64,000 bases of DNA, from positions 62,001-126,000 of the forward strand of contig NZ_JANHAV010000006.1 of NCBI RefSeq assembly GCF_024464655.1, read 5' to 3'. The translations under genes were made by a program, and so were the position numbers. Positions 8,788 to 17,733 of the stretch are shown here, piece by piece. The notes under the pieces were generated by a model. The model saw nothing but the letters and a program-made list of their open reading frames with translations. It was not told the origin of the DNA and did not search any database. The stretch is from Halobellus inordinatus. GTDB lineage: Archaea; Halobacteriota; Halobacteria; Halobacteriales; Haloferacaceae. Position 1 is the first letter of the stretch. Every line of letters begins with the position of its first letter.

Positions 8788-8982
8788 TTAGGACGCGCGG
8801 GCGCGGTACTCGCCGTGTTTGACGCCGATCGCGACGCAGATGATTCCGAAAACGAGCATCGCGGGCGTCACCATCATCAACACCGTGCTCGTGGCCATCA
8901 CGCCCGCGGCGCTGAGAACTGCCGTCCCGGCGACGATCAGCGCCAGAAGAACGCCGGCCGTCGTGGTCAGGTTGAATTCCAT
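8788..8982 (-). CDS. Small two-helix membrane protein
   Basis: A 64-residue protein starting MEFNLTTTAGVLL, with two hydrophobic helices (about residues 8-29 and 32-53) and a short basic C-terminal tail (KHGEYRARAS). The open frame runs further upstream to 9084, but the upstream portion is polar and unlike the rest. No family is recognised. The neighbours are unrelated. Confidence 0.6.
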   Translation of the reverse strand: MEFNLTTTAGVLLALIVAGTAVLSAAGVMATSTVLMMVTPAMLVFGIICVAIGVKHGEYRARAS

Positions 8983-9126
8983 ACGGATGGGCGTTAGCAC
9001 CCGTGCGACAAATGGGTTGCTGCCGTTCGCGTCCACCGAGAACGAACGTGGCGTCGAACTGTCGACGACGCTGAACGTCGGCACCGACAGCGAGCCGCGT
9101 GACGCAGTCTTAGACCGCGTGTCGGT

Positions 9127-9951
9127 TCACCAGGGCGCGAAGTCGGGGTCGATACGGCGGTCCGTCCGCTCGATCGCGTCGATCTTCGCGACGTCCTCGT
9201 CGTCGAGAGCGAGACCGAGTGACTCCCAGTTGTCGAGGATGTGTGCCTCGCTCGTCGCTTTCGGGATGGCTGTGACGCCCTTCTCGCGGAGCCACGCGAG
9301 CGACACCTGCGCCTCGCTGGCGTCGTGTTTCTCGGCGATTTCGGTCAGTTCGGGTACGTTGAAGACCTCTCCGCGGGCGAGCGGCGAGTACGCCACGACT
9401 TCGACGTCGCGCTCTGCGCAGTGCTCGCGGAGTTCCTCCTGGGGCAACAGCGGGTGCAGTTCGACCTGGTTCGCGAAGATCGGCGCGTCGGTTCGCTCGA
9501 TCGCCTCGTCGATGTGTTCGGGCTCGAAGTTGCTGACGCCGATACGTTCGACTTTCCCGTCGTCGACGAGCTCGTCGAAGGCCCGAAGCGTGCCTTCGGA
9601 GTCGTACTCGCGGGACGGCCAGTGGACGTACAGGAGGTCGACGTAGTCGACGCCGAGCCGATCGAGACTCTCTTCGGCCGTGGCGAGGACGTCGTCGTAC
9701 GCGAGGTTGTCGATCCACACCTTCGTCGCGAGGAAGACGTCCTCGCGGGGGACGTCGGCTGCGGCGATCCCGCGCCCGACGCTCTCCTCGTTGCGGTACG
9801 CCTGTGCGGTGTCGATGTGACGGTAACCCGCTTCCAGCGCCGTCCTGACCGCGTTCTCGCACTTCTCGGGGTCGTCGTTCTGCCACGTGCCGAGTCCGAG
9901 CATCGGCATTCCGTTCGCGAGCGGTACGCGTTGCTCTTGGTGATGACTCAT
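9127..9951 (-). CDS. Aldo/keto reductase
   Basis: NADPH-dependent AKR of 274 residues, of the 2,5-diketo-gluconate reductase/prostaglandin F synthase type. The catalytic tetrad is visible: Asp and Tyr in GYRHIDTAQAYRNE, Lys in VFLATKVW and His in LLYVHWPS. Cofactor-binding segments IGVSNFEP and AIPKATSEAHI follow the usual order. The natural aldehyde or ketone is unknown. Methylglyoxal detoxification is one option in a strain with mgsA, but this is inference. Confidence 0.92.
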   Translation of the reverse strand: MSHHQEQRVPLANGMPMLGLGTWQNDDPEKCENAVRTALEAGYRHIDTAQAYRNEESVGRGIAAADVPREDVFLATKVWIDNLAYDDVLATAEESLDRLGVDYVDLLYVHWPSREYDSEGTLRAFDELVDDGKVERIGVSNFEPEHIDEAIERTDAPIFANQVELHPLLPQEELREHCAERDVEVVAYSPLARGEVFNVPELTEIAEKHDASEAQVSLAWLREKGVTAIPKATSEAHILDNWESLGLALDDEDVAKIDAIERTDRRIDPDFAPW

Positions 9952-10003
9952 ATCCGATGAAGGTCGCTCGGCCGATTAGATGTTTGGATATCGGACGACG
10001 AGG

Positions 10004-11239
10004 TCACTCGGTGAGTCGCTGTTTCGCGAACCGTGCGAGCAACGGCAGATCGTCGAGGTGGATGAGTTTCGAGAGGCTGCGAATACTGCCGTCGTTTGCA
10101 TCGCCGAGCGTGTCTACGTCCATCGCGTTCAGGTCGTTCATCAGGCGATCGTACCGTTCGTTCGGGGCGAGATACAGCAGTTGGGTCATCGTCAACCGCG
10201 TCCGCATATCCGGTGCGACGCGGGCGTGCCAGAGGGAATCGTAGATAGACATCGCGTCCGCAGACGTGTCCGTCTTCGAACCCATCAGGCAGCGGTCCGC
10301 AGTGATGGCAGCGGCCCGCGCAGATTCCATACACTTGTGGATTCCTTCGCCCCACAGCGGATCGATGGTCGGAACGGTATCGCCGATAGCCATGAATCCG
10401 TCCGTGCTGAGGTCGTCCGGCATCTGGATGTGTGCACTCCCGCGGTGCTGTTGTTTGTCCGTGAGGCGCTGGGCGTCGGCGAAGCGGGGGTCGGTCTCCA
10501 ACCAGTGGTGGAGGTGGTCGTCGATGCTCTTCGACGTATCGCCGTACTCCTGGTAGCTCTCGTTTTGGATGTAACACAGGCCGACTTTCGCCGTATCGCC
10601 GCCCGTGTGGAATATCCACGAGTAGCCGCCGGGTGCGTACTCGTGGTCGAGGCGCAGCATCATCGCGTCGGTGAGATCCGCGAACTCGGGGTGGTCGATA
10701 GCGACGCCCTCCATCTCCCACTCGATGCCGATCGCCTGATGCTTCCGCTTGAGATCGCAGACGTCGAGTTTCTTCGCGAGCGGCGCTGCTGGCCCCGTGG
10801 CGTCCACGACGATATCACCGTACACCGTCTCGTCGCCGGCGTACTGCACCCCGACGACGGATCCGTCCTCCACGATGGGGTTGTTCACGCGTGCACCGAA
10901 GCGATACTCGGCGCCGTGTTTGCGCCCCTCGGCGACAAGCCACCGCTTGAACTCGGCGAACTCGAGCACGGCACCGGGTTGGTTCTGAACGAAGTGCTCG
11001 CTGGGGGATTCGAGGACGACCTCGTCGGTGTAGTTCATCACGACGTCGTCGGGAATCCCGAACGCGCCCGTCATCGACGCAAAGGTTCCCGCTGTCGACT
11101 TGTTCGACTGCCTGGGGAACTGGTCTTCGGGTTCTGCCTCTAGCACGAGTACGTCGTACCCGCGCTGTGCGAGGTCTCGCGCGCACTGTGCTCCGGCCGG
11201 CCCCGCGCCGGCGATGACGACGTCGTAGTTCTCAGACAT
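10004..11239 (-). CDS. Geranylgeranyl-reductase-family FAD oxidoreductase
   Basis: FAD-dependent oxidoreductase of 411 residues from the geranylgeranyl reductase/digeranylgeranylglycerophospholipid reductase family, which saturates isoprenoid chains of archaeal lipids or quinones. The Rossmann motif VIAGAGPAGAQCARDLAQRGYDVLVLE is at the N-terminus. The second FAD motif appears as GFMAIGDTVPTIDPLWGEGIHKCMESA, and the substrate segment GGYSWIFHTGGDTAKVGLC is present. The start was placed at MSENYDVVIAGAG; the in-frame stretch to 11305 is not conserved-looking. The exact lipid substrate is unknown. Confidence 0.85.
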   Translation of the reverse strand: MSENYDVVIAGAGPAGAQCARDLAQRGYDVLVLEAEPEDQFPRQSNKSTAGTFASMTGAFGIPDDVVMNYTDEVVLESPSEHFVQNQPGAVLEFAEFKRWLVAEGRKHGAEYRFGARVNNPIVEDGSVVGVQYAGDETVYGDIVVDATGPAAPLAKKLDVCDLKRKHQAIGIEWEMEGVAIDHPEFADLTDAMMLRLDHEYAPGGYSWIFHTGGDTAKVGLCYIQNESYQEYGDTSKSIDDHLHHWLETDPRFADAQRLTDKQQHRGSAHIQMPDDLSTDGFMAIGDTVPTIDPLWGEGIHKCMESARAAAITADRCLMGSKTDTSADAMSIYDSLWHARVAPDMRTRLTMTQLLYLAPNERYDRLMNDLNAMDVDTLGDANDGSIRSLSKLIHLDDLPLLARFAKQRLTE

Positions 11240-11397
11240 AGCGTAGTTCCGTAGTGTACGTCGGCTGCAGATACTGGTGTACTGTTGCAGTGGTCGTGCG
11301 GACACCGCGCTGGAAGTGCTGTCCCGTTCGTTCGCGCCTTCGATCGGTTAGTACGGCGTCCGCAGTCATTACTACCTCACATCGGCGCGTAAGTAAA

Positions 11398-11635
11398 AAA
11401 CGCGCCGGAACAGTCTTGTTTCCCACGAGACGGCGGAATCCCGTAGTCGAAAGCAACAGAATGCGTATGGCGTCGCTCGCGTCTCCGCCCTGATCGAAAG
11501 CAATTGGTAGCCGAGAGACTGCATCCGGTGACGCCGAAGACGGGTCGGCGTCGAGGACCTCTGACGTCCCCGTCCCCGCAGTGAACGATCCCGCGGTTCC
11601 CCACCGACGACGATGTCGTAGGCTTCGACCGGCAT
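11398..11635 (-). pseudogene. Remnant of an FAD oxidoreductase N-terminus
   Basis: On the minus strand a frame opens MPVEAYDIVV and then breaks. Shifting by one base inside a G-run continues it as GGTAGSFTAG, so together it reads like the dinucleotide-binding start of a flavoprotein such as the neighbouring GG-reductase. Downstream sequence is not recognisable in any frame. The call is a truncated, frameshifted relic. It lies in the 594-nt gap 11240-11833, which otherwise holds only the divergent promoters. Confidence 0.4.
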
Positions 11636-11833
11636 AGTTGCCTCTTGCTCCGGGCCTCTTACGAATGAACGGCACCGGTGTCCTGTTCCTCTCTCGTTCG
11701 TTTGCGCACCACCAGTAGTGGCAGATAAATGATAGGTGGCCAATAGAGTTATTTGTAGTTCTTCTCGGATTTTCGCGCAGTGATAATTGCGGGCCTAGCC
11801 TCTTGGTCACACGGAAACAGCTGACCACAACGA

Positions 11834-13963
11834 ATGATAACTTCACTTCGCCGTCTCTTCGATCGGTTGACGATCGACCGACTCGACGTCGGTCCGAAGC
11901 TCATCCTCGCGTTCGTGCTCGTGGCAGCGCTCGTCGGAGTCACGGGTTTCGTCGGCTACGGAGCGGTGGGGACGGTCGACGAGGAGGCACACGTGATCGC
12001 CGAGGACGGGGAGAAGATGGACGCCGCCGCGCAGCTCATCATCGCGGTCGAACAGCAGCGCGCCGCAGTCCAGTCCGCACAGCTCGAGGAATCGGGCGCA
12101 CGCGAATCGTTCCAGCAGGCGAATCAACGCTTCTCGGAGGCCGCCGCTCGGTTAGAGGACACACACCTGAGCGCGAGCCAACAGGAACAGTTCAGCGAAC
12201 TCCGATCGAAACACGAGACGTATACCCAACTCGGAGAGGAGTTCTTCGCTGCGCGAGCCGCCGGAAACGCCGACGTTGCTGCCGACAGAGCGACCGAGAT
12301 GGAAGCGCTTCGAACGCAGATGGAAGAGCACGCGCACACCATCGAAGCCTCGGCACAGGAAGATCTGACAGCGCAGGTCGCTGCGGCTGATCAGGTCACG
12401 CAGCGAACACAGCTCCAGATCCTCGGACTCACCGTCGCCGCGTTCGTCTTGGCCATCGCAATCGGGGTGTTCGTTGCCCGACGGATCAAACGGCCCGTCT
12501 CGCAACTCTCCGAAGCCGCCATCGCGGCCAGTGAAGGCGACCTCGACGCCGATATCGAGGACCATCCCGAGAACGACGAACTCGGTCGGATGGTCGACGC
12601 GTTTCAGACGCTCCAGGAGAATCTCCGCGGCACCGTCGACGAACTCGACTCCGTCAGTCAAAACCTCCAACAAGGCGACTTAGGGCAGGACATCGACACG
12701 TCCTATCCCGGGGTCTACGGCGATATTCTGATGCGAATCGACGATGGGACCGACCAACTCACTGGGAGTTTCAAGGAAATCAGAGACGTCAGCGACGCCC
12801 TCAGCGATGGTGACCTCGATCAGGAGATCGACACGGACCGTCCCGGTGCGTACGGTACTGTCCTCTCGAATCTCGACGAAGGAGTCAGCCAACTCCGCGC
12901 GAACGTTGGTAGCATTCAACAGATAGCCACTCAGGTGGCAGCATCGAGCGAGGAGGTTTCCAGTAGCGCCGAAGAGATCAAACAGGCGAGCGAGGAAGTT
13001 GCCGGCTCCGTCGAGGAGATCTCGGAGGGCGCCGAGAACCAAAGCGAGAGCCTCCGGGAGGTCTCCGCCGAGATGAACGATATGTCCGCGACGGTCGAGG
13101 AGATCGCCTCCTCCGCCGAGGAGGTTGCCGCGACGGCTTCGACCGCCGTCGAGCGGAGCCAGGAGGGCCAAGAGTACGCCGCAGCGGCGACAGAGGAGAT
13201 CACGTCGATCGAAGAGCACGCAGACCAGGCAGCCGCTCGCGTCGACGCGCTCGACGACGAGATGGAAGAGATCGGTGAGATCACCGAACTGATCACCGAC
13301 ATCGCAGAGCAGACGAACCTGCTCGCACTGAACGCCTCGATCGAGGCCGCCCGGGCCGGTGAGGCGGGCGACGGTTTCGCCGTCGTCGCCGAGGAGATCA
13401 AAGGCTTAGCGCAGGAAGCAGCGCAGGCGACGAACGAAATCGAAGCCAGCATCTCGGACGTTCAAGCGATGACCGCCGAGACGACAGACGAGATGGAGGC
13501 GATGGATCAACAGGTCCAACGCGGCGCCGACACCATCGAGGACGCCATCGAGATGTTCGACGAAATCGCGGCCGCGGTCCAGCAAGCGGAGGGCGGAATC
13601 AGAGAGATCAGTACTGCTACCGACGACCAGGCCGCCTCCTCGGAGGAGGTCGTCGCAATGGCCGACGAGGTGTCGAGCGTGAGCGAAGAAACGGCCGCGG
13701 AGGCGAGCAACGTCTCGGCGGCAACCGAAGAACAGGCCGCCTCGCTGTCGGAGGCAACGGACAACATCCAACACCTGACCCAACTCGCGGAGTCCCTCCA
13801 CGACCAAGTCTCGGAGTTCGAGATCGGTGACACCGCGGACATCGACCAGTCAGTCGCGTCGGAAACGGACGCCGGAACGGTCCCGGCACCAACCGGCACG
13901 GGCGGTGCGGCCGCAGCAGCGCAGACCGATGGTGGCGACCACACGGCTGGCTTCTCCCAGTAG
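11834..13963 (+). CDS. Methyl-accepting chemotaxis (halobacterial transducer) protein
   Basis: Membrane chemoreceptor of 709 residues. TM1 is about residues 22-48 ([21 protein letters not shown]). An extracellular sensor region of about 145 residues contains [15 protein letters not shown]2 is near 194-215 ([24 protein letters not shown]). Two HAMP-like segments follow ([34 protein letters not shown] type). The long signalling coiled coil has the highly conserved tip [35 protein letters not shown]. It should signal through CheA/CheW encoded elsewhere. The ligand is unknown. Confidence 0.93.
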   Translation: MITSLRRLFDRLTIDRLDVGPKLILAFVLVAALVGVTGFVGYGAVGTVDEEAHVIAEDGEKMDAAAQLIIAVEQQRAAVQSAQLEESGARESFQQANQRFSEAAARLEDTHLSASQQEQFSELRSKHETYTQLGEEFFAARAAGNADVAADRATEMEALRTQMEEHAHTIEASAQEDLTAQVAAADQVTQRTQLQILGLTVAAFVLAIAIGVFVARRIKRPVSQLSEAAIAASEGDLDADIEDHPENDELGRMVDAFQTLQENLRGTVDELDSVSQNLQQGDLGQDIDTSYPGVYGDILMRIDDGTDQLTGSFKEIRDVSDALSDGDLDQEIDTDRPGAYGTVLSNLDEGVSQLRANVGSIQQIATQVAASSEEVSSSAEEIKQASEEVAGSVEEISEGAENQSESLREVSAEMNDMSATVEEIASSAEEVAATASTAVERSQEGQEYAAAATEEITSIEEHADQAAARVDALDDEMEEIGEITELITDIAEQTNLLALNASIEAARAGEAGDGFAVVAEEIKGLAQEAAQATNEIEASISDVQAMTAETTDEMEAMDQQVQRGADTIEDAIEMFDEIAAAVQQAEGGIREISTATDDQAASSEEVVAMADEVSSVSEETAAEASNVSAATEEQAASLSEATDNIQHLTQLAESLHDQVSEFEIGDTADIDQSVASETDAGTVPAPTGTGGAAAAAQTDGGDHTAGFSQ

Positions 13964-13989
13964 CGACCCACCATCCACGAGTAAGTGCC

Positions 13990-14003
13990 GTCGAAAAAAT
14001 CAG
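13990..14003 (-). terminator. T-tract after korB
   Basis: On the minus strand this reads TGATTTTTTCGAC about 20 nt after the korB stop codon, an oligo-T run of the type used for intrinsic archaeal termination. Confidence 0.5.
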
Positions 14004-14022
14004 ACGCGGTAGCGCGTTCCGT

Positions 14023-14886
14023 TCAGTAGAACTCGCGAACGAGGTCCATCGCGCCCTCGGGCGCACCGTCGTCGATCTCGGACATGTTCTCGTCGAGACC
14101 GTGCTTCTGGTCGTACGGCACGGACGATTCGTCCTGCCAGATGACGCCTTGGTACTCCTTGTCGGCCTCGAGGATCTTCTCTTTGGCAGCGTCGTAATCC
14201 GTGCGGTCGTGGCCCTCTTCGGCGACGTCGACGAGGCTGTCGCGGAAGTAATCGTAGGTGTCGACGTCGTTGAACGTCACGCAGGGGCTGAAGACGTTGA
14301 CGAAGCCGAAGCCGTCGTGCTCGATGGCCTCCTGGACGATCTCGGCGTGCCGCTGGGCGTCAGTCGAGAACGACTGCGCGATGAACGTCGCGCCCGCAGC
14401 GAGCGCGAGCGCGAGCGGGTTGACCGGGGGCTGCTGGGGGCCTTCCGGCGTCGTCGACGTCTCGAAGTCCTCGCGCGAGGTCGGCGAGGCCTGGCCCTTG
14501 GTGAGACCGTAGATGCGGTTGTCCATCACGACGTACGTCATATCGACGTTGCGTCGGACGGCGTGGACGAAGTGACCCGCGCCGATGGAGTAGCCGTCGC
14601 CGTCGCCGCCGGCGACCATCACTTCGAGATCGGGGTTGGCGAGTTTGACACCTGTGCCGACCGGGAGCGCGCGCCCGTGCACGCCGTGGAGCGCGTACGA
14701 GTGCATATACGTCCCGATCTTGCCGGAGCAGCCGATCCCGGCGACGACGAAGGTGTTGTCGGGATCGTTGCCCGTGTTCGCGAGCGCCTTCATCATCCCG
14801 TTCATCGTCCCGAAGTCGCCGCAGCCGGGACACCACGTCGGTTGCTTGTCTGATTTGAAGTCCGTGAATCGAACGTCCGAGCTCAT
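14023..14886 (-). CDS. korB: 2-oxoacid:ferredoxin oxidoreductase beta subunit
   Basis: Thiamine-diphosphate-binding subunit, 287 residues, of the CoA-acylating 2-oxoacid:ferredoxin oxidoreductase. Haloarchaea use these enzymes in place of 2-oxoacid dehydrogenase complexes. Cys-containing WCPGCGDFG and GCSGKIGTY at the N-terminus and the TPP motif GGDGDGYSIGAGHFVHAVRRN are clear, followed by DNRIYGLTKGQASPTS. The start overlaps the end of the alpha subunit by 4 nt (ATGA), so the two are translationally coupled. Similarity to the KorB type (2-oxoglutarate) looks closer than to PorB, but substrate choice needs assay. Confidence 0.92.
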   Translation of the reverse strand: MSSDVRFTDFKSDKQPTWCPGCGDFGTMNGMMKALANTGNDPDNTFVVAGIGCSGKIGTYMHSYALHGVHGRALPVGTGVKLANPDLEVMVAGGDGDGYSIGAGHFVHAVRRNVDMTYVVMDNRIYGLTKGQASPTSREDFETSTTPEGPQQPPVNPLALALAAGATFIAQSFSTDAQRHAEIVQEAIEHDGFGFVNVFSPCVTFNDVDTYDYFRDSLVDVAEEGHDRTDYDAAKEKILEADKEYQGVIWQDESSVPYDQKHGLDENMSEIDDGAPEGAMDLVREFY

Positions 14887-16637
14887 TGGTCTGCCTCCTG
14901 TAGGGCCGCTTTGATCTCTGCTGCGAGTTCGTCGGCCTTGAATCGCACGCCGTCGTACTTGTTCACGCGGTCGACCCGCGAGAGCGTGTCGTGCTCGACG
15001 ATGTCCGCGAACTGGCCGGTGGCGTTACACTCGACGACGACGACGTTCTCCGCCGACTCGACTTCGTCGGTGAGGTCCGGTCGCGGGAACAGATACGGGA
15101 CCGAGAGGAACCGCACGTCGACGTCCTCCTCTTCGAGGAAGTCGATTGCTTCGGTCATCGCGCCCTCGTTCGAGCCCCACGAGATGACGAGGTTCTCCGA
15201 GTCCGGGTTGCCGAACTCACGCGGCGTCCAGTCTTCTTCCTCGCGCGCGGTCTCGACCTTCCGGTTGCGCTTGTCGACCTGCTCGACGCGCATCTCGGTG
15301 TCTTCGGTCCGTCGCCCGAGCTCGTCGTGTTCGAGGCCCGTCGACATATGCGCACCCTCGGCTGTGCCGGGGAACGCGCGCGGCGAGACGCCGTCGTCGG
15401 TGATCGCGTGCGGCTGGAACTGCCCCTTCTCGTTTTGCCACTCGTCGATCGTCTCCTCGTCGACGACCTTGCCGCGCTCGATTTCGACCTCGTCCATATC
15501 GAACGCTTCCGGCGGGAACGTCTGCTCGGTCACAGCCATCGCGAGGTCCGCGGCGATGTAGACCGGCGTCTGGTACTTTTCGGCGAGGTTGAACGCCTCG
15601 ACGGTCTTCCAGAAGCACTCCGAGATCGACGTCGGGCCGAGGACGAACCGCGGAATCTCGCCGTGGCCGCCGTACAGCATCATATTCAGGTCGCCCTGTT
15701 CCTGCTTGGTCGGCATCCCGGTCGAGGGACCCGAGCGCATCACGTCGACGATGACGAGCGGCGTCTCGCTCGTGGCGACGAGGCCGAACGTCTCGGCCAT
15801 CAGGTCGATCCCGGGACCCGACGTCGCCGTCATCGAGCGCGCGCCCGCTCGGGCCGCACCGAGTGCGATGTTGATCGCCGAGAGTTCGTCTTCGGCCTGC
15901 ACCACGTGGCCACCGAACTGCTCGATTCGGCCCGTGAGATACTCCATCACGTCCGTCGCAGGCGTGATCGGGTAGCCGGCGTAGAACTTACAGCCCGCGG
16001 CGATCGCACCCATTCCGATGGCTTCGTCGCCGTTGAGCAGGACGTAATCGGCGTCGGTCGTTTCGAGTTCGTAGTCGAACTCGTGGTCGTACTCCTCGGC
16101 GACGTAGTCGCGACCCTTCCGGGCCGCCTCTTTGTTGTTGTCGACGAGGGCCTGACCCTTCGAGCCGAACCGTTTCTCTAAGGCGCTGTCGAGGTTCTCG
16201 ATCGGGAAGTCCGACACCTCACACGCTGCACCGAGGGCGACGACGTTGCGCATAATGGCACCGCCGGCCTCCTCGGCCAGTCGCTTGAGGGGGACGTCCA
16301 GTCCGACCATCCCCTCGGGGATCTCGACATTCTCCATCGTCGTTCGGTCGCCGTCGTAAATGATGACCGAACCCTCGTGGAGTTCGTCGAGGTTTTCCTC
16401 GATCGTGCGCGGGGTCAGTGCGATGAGCACGTCGAGGCGGTCGACGACACTTTGCACGGGGTCCACGGCGGTCCGCACCTTGTACGCCGTGTAGCCGCCA
16501 CGGATCCGGGACGCGAAGTCCTTCGACGTGAATACGTGTCGCCCGGCCCGGGAAAGTGCCTGGGCGAAGATTTTCCCCGTCGAGTCGATGCCATCGCCGG
16601 CTTCGCCGCCGATGGCCCAGTTGAAGTCCGCAGGCAT
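14883..16637 (-). CDS. korA: 2-oxoacid:ferredoxin oxidoreductase alpha subunit
   Basis: Fused gamma-alpha subunit, 584 residues, partner of KorB. The N-terminal gamma domain starts NWAIGGEAGDGIDSTGKIFAQALSRAGRHVFTS. The alpha domain begins near residue 200 (LLNGDEAIGMGAIAAGCKFYAGYPITPATDVMEYL) and includes the TSGPGIDLMAE segment. The C-terminal transketolase-like domain includes WGSNEGAM. The start MPADFNWAIGG was preferred to the longer open frame (to 16754), which is hydrophobic and unlike the family. The KorAB reaction makes succinyl-CoA and reduced ferredoxin in the TCA cycle. Confidence 0.92.
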   Translation of the reverse strand: MPADFNWAIGGEAGDGIDSTGKIFAQALSRAGRHVFTSKDFASRIRGGYTAYKVRTAVDPVQSVVDRLDVLIALTPRTIEENLDELHEGSVIIYDGDRTTMENVEIPEGMVGLDVPLKRLAEEAGGAIMRNVVALGAACEVSDFPIENLDSALEKRFGSKGQALVDNNKEAARKGRDYVAEEYDHEFDYELETTDADYVLLNGDEAIGMGAIAAGCKFYAGYPITPATDVMEYLTGRIEQFGGHVVQAEDELSAINIALGAARAGARSMTATSGPGIDLMAETFGLVATSETPLVIVDVMRSGPSTGMPTKQEQGDLNMMLYGGHGEIPRFVLGPTSISECFWKTVEAFNLAEKYQTPVYIAADLAMAVTEQTFPPEAFDMDEVEIERGKVVDEETIDEWQNEKGQFQPHAITDDGVSPRAFPGTAEGAHMSTGLEHDELGRRTEDTEMRVEQVDKRNRKVETAREEEDWTPREFGNPDSENLVISWGSNEGAMTEAIDFLEEEDVDVRFLSVPYLFPRPDLTDEVESAENVVVVECNATGQFADIVEHDTLSRVDRVNKYDGVRFKADELAAEIKAALQEADQ

Positions 16638-17016
16638 GTGGCTAAGAGGTTCCCTTGGATCTAAGAAAAGCCTTCTGAAAAGCATTGAAAAAAGGGGCGA
16701 TTTGCTAGCCCAGAAAGTTAACGAACAAACGAGTATACTCCGAATATCGAACATACTGAGAAGCGAGTTGCAAATATTGCGCGAGTAACTGACCGTTCGT
16801 CCACAAGCAATTTCGAACGCGTGACGGGGAAGGGGCGGGACCGACCGATCGGGAGTTCTGGAGCTTTCATACTATCGGACAGAAGTTCGTGAATGATGTT
16901 GGCACCCACGGGGTGCCGAGACGCTTCACACAGTTCTGTCCGACAGTATCAATCGGGGTGTGCTCTACCGACGCCGGAAGGCAAAGTCCTTCTCACCGGA
17001 CGAAAAACGTGAGCGT
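16638..17016. other. Divergent promoter region korA / flavoprotein
   Basis: A 379-nt gap between divergent genes. The korA side is AT-rich with several A/T runs (16656-16700), where its promoter should lie. The middle contains palindromic element A2 (16870-16948). Nothing coding is visible. The cluster is the only place where one of these elements sits between two gene starts. Confidence 0.6.
16870..16948. repeat. Palindromic element family A, copy A2
   Basis: 79 bp with TA ends. The outer arms are TACTATCGGACAG and CTGTCCGACAGTA (one mismatch). The central hairpin is GGCACCC-ACG-GGGTGCC. The inner arms carry CGTGAA on the left and TTCACA on the right, the reverse of A1, so A2 is inverted relative to A1. 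It lies between divergent genes, unlike the other copies. Confidence 0.85.
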
Positions 17017-17655
17017 ATGGACGCGACAGTCGCCGTCGGCGCCGTCAGAGACGTCGGACCGCAGACGGTTGCACTCGAGTTGGAGTCACCGGACGGATTC
17101 GACGCCGAGCCTGGACAGTTCATCAAACTCGCCGCCACTGTCGAGGGCGAGGAGTACGCGCGCTTCTATACGCTCTCCTCGCCGGGCGTCGACGACACCT
17201 TCGAGGTCACCGTCGGCGTCGATCCCGAGGAGGCCGGCCCGTTCAGCCAGTTCCTGCTCGACCTCGAAGCGGGAGACGAGCTCGATATCTCCGGGCCGTT
17301 CGGACAGAGCTACTACGAAGGGGAGGCACGCGTCGTCGTTCTCGCGGGGGGACCGGGCGTCGGCCCCGCGGTCGGCATCGCCGAGGCCGCCGTCGACGAC
17401 GGCAACGAGGCCGCGATCGTATACCAGACAGACACGCCCGCGCACGAGAGCCGCCTCGACGCGCTCCGGGAGGCGGGCGCGTCTGTCGTCGTCGTCGACG
17501 GCGCGGTCGACGAGGAGGTCGCCGCCGCAGTGACCGGCGCCGACGACGAGCAGGTGTTCGTCTACGGCTTCGCGGCGTTCGTCGAGGACGCCACGGCGGC
17601 GCTCGACGTCGCCGGCGTCGACCCCGACGACGCGAAAGTCGAAAACTTCGGCTGA
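17017..17655 (+). CDS. FAD/NAD(P)-binding oxidoreductase (ferredoxin-NADP reductase type)
   Basis: A 212-residue flavoprotein of the ferredoxin-NADP+ reductase superfamily. The FAD-binding barrel contains PGQFIKLAATVEGEEYARFYTLSSPG (the RxYS-type motif). Then come the loop DISGPFGQSYY and the nucleotide-binding start VVVLAGGPGVGPAVGIAEAA. The C-terminus ends VENFG. It may pass electrons between ferredoxin and NAD(P), for example ferredoxin reduced by the adjacent KorAB; this link is inferred from position only. The ATG at 17017 was chosen over an upstream frame that overlaps element A2. Confidence 0.88.
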   Translation: MDATVAVGAVRDVGPQTVALELESPDGFDAEPGQFIKLAATVEGEEYARFYTLSSPGVDDTFEVTVGVDPEEAGPFSQFLLDLEAGDELDISGPFGQSYYEGEARVVVLAGGPGVGPAVGIAEAAVDDGNEAAIVYQTDTPAHESRLDALREAGASVVVVDGAVDEEVAAAVTGADDEQVFVYGFAAFVEDATAALDVAGVDPDDAKVENFG

Positions 17656-17733
17656 TACTGTCGAACAGACGTCCGTGAAGCAGTGCGGCACCGGGGGGAG
17701 CCGAGCATCTTCACATCGGTCTGTCCGACAGTA
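17656..17733. repeat. Palindromic element family A, copy A3, filling a convergent spacer
   Basis: 78 bp with TA ends. The arms are TACTGTCGAACAGA and TCTGTCCGACAGTA. It begins at the base after the TGA stop of the flavoprotein gene and ends at the base before the TGA stop of the convergent nosY gene. The element is therefore the entire spacer. The central hairpin is slightly degraded (GGCACC/GGAGCC). The inner arms have CGTGAAG on the left and TTCACATC on the right, the same direction as A2. It is well placed as a bidirectional terminator. Confidence 0.88.
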
